Shown piece after piece: positions 58,701 through 64,000 of a DNA stretch of 64,000 nucleotides. Location: the NCBI RefSeq assembly GCF_900114135.1, contig NZ_FORY01000011.1, positions 62,001 through 126,000 on the forward strand. Reading direction: 5' to 3'. This stretch comes from Celeribacter halophilus (GTDB taxonomy: Bacteria; Pseudomonadota; Alphaproteobacteria; Rhodobacterales; Rhodobacteraceae). Both the position numbers and the translations under genes were made by a program. Within the stretch, counting starts at the first letter, position 1. The number at the start of each line of letters is the position of its first letter. A model generated the notes under the pieces. That model did no database searches, was not told where the DNA came from, and was given only the letters and a program-made list of their open reading frames with translations.

Positions 58701-58737
58701 TACGAAGCCCAAACGTCGCGGCTGGTGGAGCCGTTAA
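55735..58737 (+). CDS. rne: ribonuclease E
   Basis: Essential endoribonuclease and degradosome scaffold, 1000 residues. N-terminus MAKKMLIDATHAEETRVVVV is the alphaproteobacterial form. The S1 domain is split by a roughly 170-residue acidic, Glu/Asp/Ser-rich insert (about residues 101-275). Catalytic Mg2+ residues are D493 (DVNSG) and D536 (DFIDM), 43 apart as in E. coli; the Zn-link is CPHC at 594-597. The C-terminal half (about 690-1000) is disordered, acidic with Arg/Lys-rich RNA-binding patches (RRRRRRRRKSR, KKRTRTRRKK twice, PKPRRKRRTK) and AEAP-type repeats, ending in KRRGWWSR. Confidence 0.97.
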   Translation: MAKKMLIDATHAEETRVVVVDGNKVEEFDFESENKRQLAGNIYLAKVTRVEPSLQAAFVDYGGNRHGFLAFSEIHPDYYQIPVADREALLAEEMAYAKAQEEEEEKPKRSRRRRSRSRSKAEEVKSDDAVETKDVALPETDGEADAPAVSGMDVIEPEASDADALIADGDATGAVEEGTSPAFTVHETPVEEPAEDETADAAPVEEPVSEAAPAEEAGDSAEDVSSDDADEASDDEDEQGSDDDAETASERDDSIESVADDDTDEEVRPKRKPRPRRYKIQEVVKVRQVMLVQVVKEERGNKGAALTTYLSLAGRYCVLMPNTARGGGISRKITNAADRKKLKEIAGELEVPQGAGLIVRTAGAQRTKTEIKRDYDYLKRMWEQIRELTLKSVAPAMIYEEGDLIKRSIRDLYNKDIDEVFVEGEAGYREAKDFMKMIMPSHAKNVKHYADQLPLFARYQVESYLAGMFNPTVQLKSGGYIVIDVTEALVAVDVNSGRATKEGSIEETALKTNLEAAEEVARQARLRDLAGLIVIDFIDMEERRNNTAVEKRLKDKLKTDRARIQVGRISGFGLLEMSRQRLRPGMLEATTQPCPHCHGTGLIRSDDNMALTILRQLEEEGTRKRSREVLLKAPVAIVNYLMNMKREKIAQIEARYGMAIRVEADPFLISPDFTIERFKTATRVVPEVSATVISASADMMSDYEEPEEEEEAQAEVVEAPVVADEAEEEQKPKKRRRRRRRRKSRDENGESRSESNGETSGESKETDGAEATDAEASEGAAVEASAETSEEAPAETDEVKTPKKRTRTRRKKAEAADATEANAETSDEVKAVEAKPEETVEKPKRTRTRRKKVTETSEGATETVTEEAPKEDEAAEKPKPRRKRRTKAQIEADKAAAEAEKAAAVDAANTEAAPAVEEAAPAVAEAPAEAPAEVIAEPVSEPAVASVAEPAPTEAASTEPAPAETVAASVGEDDPVVKSEPEAEAKPAPTKPKRRGWWSR

Positions 58738-58773
58738 GGCGCTTTGATATAAGTTTGACATGAGATTGAAACG

Positions 58774-58800
58774 CGGCCGGGTTTGTCCCCGGCCGTTTTT
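58774..58800 (+). terminator. rne intrinsic terminator
   Basis: CGGCCGGG (58774-58781), loop TTTGTC, CCCGGCCG (58788-58795), then TTTTTCG. 37 bases after the stop. Confidence 0.88.
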
Positions 58801-58914
58801 CGTTCCGGTCATCATGCCGGTTTTGGCGTGGCAGAGGGGGATTGAAACGGTGCCCAACGCAAATGTGAGGGGATGCGACAGTCTCGACGCTAGGCAGGGA
58901 CGATTTCCTGTGGC

Positions 58915-59679
58915 ATGAGCATGAATATGTTTGGAATTGATCTCTTTGACGCCACGCTTCTGCCCTCCATGCTTGTCGCACTTGCGGCGGGGATGGTGTC
59001 GTTTCTTAGCCCTTGCGTCCTGCCCATCGTGCCGCCCTATCTGGCCTATATGTCCGGGATTTCCATGGGCGAGCTGACCGGTGGGGGCAAAGCCTCGCGC
59101 AAGGCCATTGTGCCCGCGCTTCTGTTTGTGCTGGGCCTGTCCACCGTGTTTCTCTTCATGGGGTTCACCGCCTCGGCATTCGGGATGTTTTTTCTGAAAA
59201 ACCAGATACTGTTCTCTCGGATTTCCGGTGTCGTGATCATCATTCTGGGACTGCATTTCCTGTCAGTTTTCCGCATTCCGATCCTCGACCGTGAGGCGCG
59301 GATTGATGCGGGGGATAAGGGGGGCACGGCCTTGGGCGCCTATGTCCTGGGGCTGGCCTTTGCCTTTGGCTGGACGCCCTGCATCGGGCCGCAGCTTGGC
59401 GCGATTCTCTCTATGGCCGCATCCGAAGCCTCCGTGTCGCGCGGAACCACGCTTTTGGCGACCTATGCCATCGGGCTTGGCCTGCCGTTTCTGCTGTCTG
59501 CGATCTTTATCACCCGTGCGGTGGGGCTGATGAACCGTCTCAAACGTCATATGGGGCTGATTGAGAAGGTCATGGGCGGGCTTCTTTTGCTTGTGGGCCT
59601 GTTGATGGTCACAGGCGCGTTTTCACGGCTGTCCTACTGGCTGTTGGAAACCTTCCCTGCTCTGAGCCAGCTTGGCTGA
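58915..59679 (+). CDS. ccdA: CcdA-family thiol transmembrane transporter
   Basis: 254-residue, six-helix CcdA/DsbD-gamma protein that moves reducing equivalents from cytoplasmic thioredoxin to the periplasm for cytochrome c maturation. The two redox cysteines sit in FLSPCVLPIVP (helix 1) and FGWTPCIGPQLGA (helix 4), the symmetrical positions of the family. ATG 58915 is one of several close ATGs (58921, 58927); none has a strong ribosome site. No ccm genes nearby. The triheme cytochrome near 19 kb would be one client. Confidence 0.9.
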   Translation: MSMNMFGIDLFDATLLPSMLVALAAGMVSFLSPCVLPIVPPYLAYMSGISMGELTGGGKASRKAIVPALLFVLGLSTVFLFMGFTASAFGMFFLKNQILFSRISGVVIIILGLHFLSVFRIPILDREARIDAGDKGGTALGAYVLGLAFAFGWTPCIGPQLGAILSMAASEASVSRGTTLLATYAIGLGLPFLLSAIFITRAVGLMNRLKRHMGLIEKVMGGLLLLVGLLMVTGAFSRLSYWLLETFPALSQLG

Positions 59680-59763
59680 GTGGGCGGGTAAGTCCACCTG
59701 TTCCCGAAACATCCGAGCCATAGGCTTTAGGGCTTAAATTTGCCTCAAACTCGCGTTAGGGTG

Positions 59764-61002
59764 ATGGAAACGTTGAAGGTTTTCGTCATGGTCGAGTGTG
59801 TTGGGCAGGTCAAAAGGCGTCGGGTGTTTTACATCCCCGGCTATGATCCAATTCCGCCGCGCCGCTACCGCGAGCTCTATCGCAAGGAAGGCGCGGCACA
59901 GGCCGACATTTCCGGCTATTCCCTCAGCCTTTCCCCCAAAAAGGGTCGCAATTTCGGCTGGTCGGTTGAGGCGGATATTGACGGGACCAAGACCCACAGC
60001 GAGATTGACGTGCTGGTCTGGTCCGACATTGTGCAGGAGAGCATGGAGGCGGGGATTTTCCGCACCTACCTCGTCCTTTTGCGCACCGCATGGATGTATA
60101 TGTCTACAGGTGCGCTGTTTCGCTTGATGAAACTCCGGCGCGGGCCTGTGATTGCCGCGCTTTACCCGATTGGCGTGCTGCTGCTGCAATTGCTCCTTGC
60201 CTGCCTGCTGGTTTGGGCTGTGACGGCTCTGGGCGGATTGTTCGGTTTGTGGGGGCATTGGATCGGTTTAGCGCTGGGGCTTGTTTCCGGTGCTGCGCTC
60301 TTGCGCTGGTTCAAGTCGCAAGACGGCAAGGTATTCGCCTATTACCTGATGCATGACTACGGGTTCTCGGCGCGTTGGCGCGGGGCGAATCCTCCGGTTC
60401 TCGATACACGCATGGCGGAATTTCGCGACGAATTGGCAAAGGCACTGCGCGAGGACTGGGACGAGGTGCTGCTCATCGGACACAGCTCCGGCGCGCATTT
60501 GGGCATCTCTATCCTTGCGGATTTAATCCGTGCGGGGGAGGTGCCGGCAACAGGGCCGGCCTTGTCCTTTCTGACGCTTGGCCAAGTCGTGCCAATGGTA
60601 TCGTTCCTGCCGGAAGCCAAAGTCCTGCGCCGTGATCTGGCCTTTCTGTCGGCGCGCGAGGAGGTGTTCTGGCTTGATGTCACCGCGCCGGGGGACCCGT
60701 GTTCCTTTGCATTGTGCGATCCGGTCAAGGTGTCCGGCGTCGCACCCAATGATCAGAAATGGCCCTTGGTGATCTCGGCGGCCTTTACGCAGACGCTCAG
60801 CCCAAAAAAACAGGCCACGCTTAAACGGCGGTTCTTCCGGCTGCATTTCCAATATCTCTGCGCCTTCGATCAGCCCGCAGAATATGACTATTTCAAAATT
60901 ACAGCCGGTGGTGCAACACTGGCTTCCCGCTATCAGACGCACATGCCCAGCCCGAGCCGGATCGATGTCCCGGCCAATAAATTTAAGGATATGGCGTTAT
61001 GA
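59764..61002 (+). CDS. membrane-associated alpha/beta-hydrolase-like protein (GHSSG)
   Basis: About 412 residues from ATG 59764 (TTG 59740 is possible). N-terminal RRRVFYIPGYDPIPPRRYREL motif, then two hydrophobic helices around residues 135-180 (LLLQLLLACLLVWAV, LGLALGLVSGAALL), then VLLIGHSSGAHLGI with the putative nucleophile Ser about residue 241. A later LFLSAREEVFWLDVTAPGDPC-like part may supply the acid. No named family recognised; lipase/esterase-like by motif only. The stop overlaps the P450 start as ATGA, so the two proteins are very likely co-translated. Confidence 0.72.
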   Translation: METLKVFVMVECVGQVKRRRVFYIPGYDPIPPRRYRELYRKEGAAQADISGYSLSLSPKKGRNFGWSVEADIDGTKTHSEIDVLVWSDIVQESMEAGIFRTYLVLLRTAWMYMSTGALFRLMKLRRGPVIAALYPIGVLLLQLLLACLLVWAVTALGGLFGLWGHWIGLALGLVSGAALLRWFKSQDGKVFAYYLMHDYGFSARWRGANPPVLDTRMAEFRDELAKALREDWDEVLLIGHSSGAHLGISILADLIRAGEVPATGPALSFLTLGQVVPMVSFLPEAKVLRRDLAFLSAREEVFWLDVTAPGDPCSFALCDPVKVSGVAPNDQKWPLVISAAFTQTLSPKKQATLKRRFFRLHFQYLCAFDQPAEYDYFKITAGGATLASRYQTHMPSPSRIDVPANKFKDMAL

Positions 61003-62354
61003 TCCCTCCGAAGCCGACACCGCGGCCCGAGAAAACCAGTCTGCGCAACTACGTCAAACTGTTTCGCAAGGACATCCTTTCGGCCCAACCTGCGAAACTC
61101 TATCGTGCGTGGATGGCCGAATATAAAACGCCGTTTTTCCGCAGCTTTCTGGTCAATCAGCCCTCGCTTGTGAAACGTGTGCTCAATGAAGATCCGATGA
61201 ATTTCCCCAAATCGGGCCGCGTAGCCGAAGGCTTGCGGCCCTTGTTGGGCGATAGCGTGTTTCTCACCAATGGCGAGACATGGCAAAGACAGCGCCGCAT
61301 CATTGATCCGGCCTTTGAAGGCGGGAGGCTGAAAGATACCTTTCCGGCGATGCGGGCCGCAGGAGAGCAGTTGGTTGCGCGGCTTGCGGAACAGGACGGT
61401 GCTTTCGACATCGAACCCTATGCCTCCGAAGGCGCGGCCGATGTGATCTTCCGCACGCTTTTCTCGATCCCGATCACCCATGACACGGCGGCAAAAGTCT
61501 TTGAGGAGTTCCAAGGCTATCAGCGCGCCCAGCCTATTCTCAATATCGCCGCCTTTATCCCGTTGCCGAAATGGCTGCCGCGCTTCCACCGCAAGCGCAC
61601 ACGGGACGGGGCGAGGGCGATCCGCAAGCTCATCACTGATCTGACCGCCAAACGCATGGCCGAGATCGAGGCGGGCAGGGCGCCTGATGATCTGGCAACC
61701 AAGATCATGACCACCACCGATCCACAAACCGGCGAGCGGTTCAGCACACAGGAGATGGTCGATCAGGTGGCAATCTTTTTTCTTGCGGGCCACGAAACCT
61801 CGGCCACTGCACTGGGGTGGGCGCTCTGGCTGCTGGCCGCCAATCCGGAGGTGCAAGCGCGTGCCGCACAAGAGGCGCTGGAACTTCCGTCAGAACCGGC
61901 TTTCTCCGATATCTCGAAACTTCGTTTTATCAAGGACGTGTTCAGGGAGGCGCTCCGGCTCTATCCTCCCGTGCCGATGATGGTGCGCGAAGCCAAATGT
62001 CCGGTTCGGTTCCGTGCGCGCGATGTGCCCAAAGGTGCGCAGATCGTGCTGTCTCCGTGGCATCTCGGGCGGCACGAGATTTTCTGGGAACGTCCCGACG
62101 AGTTTGATCCCGACCGGTTCAAGACCGAGAATGGCAAGACATGTCTGCGCGACGCCTTTATCCCGTTTTCCACCGGCCCGCGCGTCTGCACGGGGGCGGG
62201 ATTTGCTATGGTTGAGGGCGTTCTGTTTCTTGCGCTGATCTTGCGGGCCTTCCGTATCGAGACCGTCGCAGAGAAAACTCCGGTGCCCGTGGCGCATTTG
62301 ACCGTTCGATCCAAAGACGGGATATGGCTACGCCTCACTCCACGAGAGGCTTGA
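60999..62354 (+). CDS. cytochrome P450
   Basis: 451-residue bacterial P450 without a membrane anchor. I-helix oxygen-binding AGHETS at 263-268 with Thr267, K-helix EALR (E317, R320), and heme-binding FSTGPRVCTG with Cys397. The N-terminal RNYVKLFRKDILSAQPAKLYRAWM and PMNFPKSG are like CYP-family fatty acid or alkane hydroxylases. No ferredoxin or reductase gene is adjacent. ATG 60999 overlaps the hydrolase stop. Substrate unknown; linkage to the upstream serine hydrolase suggests a lipid-like substrate or product, as inference. Confidence 0.92.
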   Translation: MIPPKPTPRPEKTSLRNYVKLFRKDILSAQPAKLYRAWMAEYKTPFFRSFLVNQPSLVKRVLNEDPMNFPKSGRVAEGLRPLLGDSVFLTNGETWQRQRRIIDPAFEGGRLKDTFPAMRAAGEQLVARLAEQDGAFDIEPYASEGAADVIFRTLFSIPITHDTAAKVFEEFQGYQRAQPILNIAAFIPLPKWLPRFHRKRTRDGARAIRKLITDLTAKRMAEIEAGRAPDDLATKIMTTTDPQTGERFSTQEMVDQVAIFFLAGHETSATALGWALWLLAANPEVQARAAQEALELPSEPAFSDISKLRFIKDVFREALRLYPPVPMMVREAKCPVRFRARDVPKGAQIVLSPWHLGRHEIFWERPDEFDPDRFKTENGKTCLRDAFIPFSTGPRVCTGAGFAMVEGVLFLALILRAFRIETVAEKTPVPVAHLTVRSKDGIWLRLTPREA

Positions 62355-62475
62355 GGTAGCGGTTTTCGGGGTTTTCTGATGGCGAAAATACTCGTTGTCT
62401 GAGCTCTCAAACAAAACGCTCGTTCTGGACTTTAGTGAAATGTTGGGACAATATCCCTCTCTTTCTGGCCCAGCC

Positions 62476-62504
62476 TTGAGCTTGCGGGATGTGCGTCCTA
62501 AACA
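62476..62504 (+). promoter_or_regulatory. possible cysK promoter
   Basis: TTGAGC, 17-base spacer, TAAACA; a fair sigma-70-like match ending 33 bases before ATG 62538. Unverified. Confidence 0.3.
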
Positions 62505-62537
62505 TTCATAGACTGCGAGATAAAAAGGACTCCCACT

Positions 62538-63584
62538 ATGTCTGCGCCCAGCCCCCTGAAACGTGATATGATCGACAGCATTGGCAACACGCCCCTTATT
62601 CGCCTCAAAGGGCCGTCGGAGGCGACGGGCTGTGATATTTATGGCAAGGCGGAATTTATGAACCCCGGCCAATCGGTCAAGGACCGCGCGGCCTTGTTCA
62701 TCATTCAGGATGCTTTGAAAAAGGGCACGCTCAAACCCGGCGGCACAATTGTCGAGGGCACGGCGGGCAACACGGGCATCGGTCTGGCGCTCGTCGGATC
62801 GGCGCTGGGGTTTCGCACGGTGATTGTGATCCCCGAGACGCAATCTCAGGAAAAGAAAGACATGATCCGTCTGGCGGGGGCGGAACTGGTGCAAGTGCCT
62901 GCTGCACCCTATAAAAATCCGAACAATTATGTTCGTTATTCCGAACGTCTGGCCAAAGAACTTGCACAAACCGAACCAAACGGTGTGATCTGGGCCAACC
63001 AGTTCGACAACACGGCGAACCGTCAGGCGCATATCGAAACCACAGGGCCCGAGATCTGGGAACAAACCGGCGGCAAGGTGGATGGGTTCATCTGTGCGGT
63101 CGGGTCGGGCGGGACCTTTGCGGGTGTCGGGCTGGCCTTGCAGCCGAAAGGTGTCAAGATCGGTCTCGCGGACCCGATGGGTGCGGCGCTATATAGCTAC
63201 TACAAGACCGGTGAACTGAAATCCGAGGGCGGCTCGATCACTGAGGGGATCGGGCAGGGACGGATCACCGCCAACCTCGAAGGCTTCACCCCCGATTTCG
63301 CCTACCAGATTCCGGATGAAGAGGCGCTTCCCGTTGTCTTCGATCTTCTGGAGCATGAGGGGCTTTGCGTCGGCGGGTCGTCGGGCATCAATGTGGCCGG
63401 AGCCATGCGCATGGCGCGTGAAATGGGGCAGGGACATACGATTGTCACGGTGCTGTGCGATTACGGCACGCGCTATCAGTCGAAACTCTTCAATCCCGAA
63501 TTCCTTGCGGAGAAAAATCTGCCGGTGCCGGAATGGCTGACCCGTGGACCGCGCGACCTGCCTGACGTATATGAAGGTGTATGA
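62538..63584 (+). CDS. cysK: cysteine synthase A (O-acetylserine sulfhydrylase)
   Basis: PLP enzyme making cysteine from O-acetylserine and sulfide; 348 residues, slightly longer than E. coli CysK. N-terminal IGNTPLIRL, PLP-lysine in MNPGQSVKDRAAL (about residue 50), phosphate-binding EGTAGNTGIGLA, VGSGGTFAGVG, and C-terminal VGGSSGINV. AAAAAGGACT precedes ATG. Its stop overlaps the next gene's ATG (ATGA), so they are probably coupled. Confidence 0.93.
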   Translation: MSAPSPLKRDMIDSIGNTPLIRLKGPSEATGCDIYGKAEFMNPGQSVKDRAALFIIQDALKKGTLKPGGTIVEGTAGNTGIGLALVGSALGFRTVIVIPETQSQEKKDMIRLAGAELVQVPAAPYKNPNNYVRYSERLAKELAQTEPNGVIWANQFDNTANRQAHIETTGPEIWEQTGGKVDGFICAVGSGGTFAGVGLALQPKGVKIGLADPMGAALYSYYKTGELKSEGGSITEGIGQGRITANLEGFTPDFAYQIPDEEALPVVFDLLEHEGLCVGGSSGINVAGAMRMAREMGQGHTIVTVLCDYGTRYQSKLFNPEFLAEKNLPVPEWLTRGPRDLPDVYEGV

Positions 63585-64000
63585 TCACACGCCTTCTGAG
63601 CCGCATTTTCCTGATTCTCTGTCTTGTTCTGCCGCTTGCTGCGGTGGGGCAGGACACGCCTACGCCGGACTATACGGAATGGGAGAGCGTAGCCTCTGAG
63701 GCCGAAACGGAAATCTCCGAAGAGGACACGACCAGCGCCGATCTGGAAGACCTGCGTGATACGCTCGTGATCTGGCGCGAGAGCTTCCTGTCTGCACAAG
63801 ATACCAACGCCAGCCGGATCGACACGCTTGAGGGGCAGATCGATGCGCTTGGTCCTGCGCCGGCTGAGGGGGAAAGCGAAAGCGACGAGATTGCGCAGCG
63901 GCGCGAGGATCTGACCACACAGCTTGAAGATCTCGAAGCTCCGGTCAAAACCGCCGAAGAGGCCTATAGCCGCGCCAACGGTCTGATTGCCGAAATCGAC
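63581..64000 (+). CDS. DUF3772/MscS-type mechanosensitive channel, 3'-truncated by window edge
   Basis: First 140 residues of a DUF3772-domain MscS-family protein: signal-like ITRLLSRIFLILCLVLPLAAVG, then an acidic, coiled-coil-forming periplasmic part with DLRDTLVIWRESFLS, SRIDTLEGQIDALG and KTAEEAYSRANGLIAEID. The pore domain lies beyond the window. ATG 63581 overlaps the cysK stop. Confidence 0.82.
   Translation, partial: MITRLLSRIFLILCLVLPLAAVGQDTPTPDYTEWESVASEAETEISEEDTTSADLEDLRDTLVIWRESFLSAQDTNASRIDTLEGQIDALGPAPAEGESESDEIAQRREDLTTQLEDLEAPVKTAEEAYSRANGLIAEID

Overview
The window looks like an ordinary chromosomal stretch of a Rhodobacteraceae (Roseobacter-group alphaproteobacterium). 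The grounds are: an opgG-(small gene)-opgH-opgC operon laid out as described for Rhodobacter sphaeroides; a DUF1476 (F1-ATPase zeta) gene; purC-purS-purQ; an alphaproteobacterial RNase E with a long acidic insert in its S1 domain; a Mur/Fur-type regulator; and a DUF3772 MscS-type channel. Coding density is high and base composition fairly GC-rich throughout, with two AT-richer spots (the sulfotransferase near 12.6-13.4 kb and the DUF2971 gene near 35.2-35.9 kb). I see no insertion sequence, prophage, CRISPR array, rRNA operon or replication origin. One tRNA, tRNA-Val(TAC), is present. Genus cannot be fixed from the sequence alone.

Layout. 0-2.7 kb: purine deamination (8-oxoguanine deaminase, cut by the left edge, and guanine deaminase) around a CAP-domain lipoprotein. 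2.8-8.5 kb: MgtE, 5-formyl-THF cyclo-ligase, a YmdB-type phosphodiesterase, an SLC13/RCK permease and YebC. 8.5-12.4 kb: divergent argP/lysG-lysE pair, a DMT exporter, YdcH and a secreted nuclease. 12.4-18.3 kb: tRNA-Val, sulfotransferase, then the leftward osmoregulated periplasmic glucan operon opgG-opgI?-opgH-opgC. 18.9-24.6 kb: a molybdenum hydroxylase (triheme cytochrome c, 2Fe-2S subunit, Mo subunit) with a convergent xdhC-mocA pair for cofactor maturation. 24.9-31.8 kb: HAD phosphatase, class I FBP aldolase, Pgk, two cyclophilins, an outer-membrane-type barrel, TyrS. 31.9-42.5 kb: AnmK, cupin, two DUF2238 membrane proteins, GNAT, DUF2971, enolase, DMT, Fur/Mur, PhzF, Na+/H+ antiporter, EEP hydrolase. 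42.6-48.9 kb: SelO, nucleoside hydrolase, lipoprotein, SufE, PA0069-type radical SAM, betaine-homocysteine methyltransferase, DUF1476. 49.1-55.0 kb: purC-purS, an inverted unknown gene, purQ, then a DctB/DctD-type two-component pair. 55.7-64 kb: rne, ccdA, a GHSSG serine hydrolase coupled to a cytochrome P450, cysK, and the first 420 bases of a DUF3772 mechanosensitive channel.

How the parts fit: many units are small operons joined by ATGA-type overlaps (mgtE/cyclo-ligase, xdhC/mocA, cupin/DUF2238, hydrolase/P450, cysK/mscS). Clear intrinsic terminators separate many of the others. Most of the window is housekeeping metabolism. The items most worth a second look are the DctD-like regulator that has lost its GAFTGA loop, the coupled membrane hydrolase-P450 pair, the small opgI-position gene, the DUF2971 gene sitting directly behind the enolase terminator, and several unexplained inverted or direct repeats. 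I did not find a convincing wholly new system.
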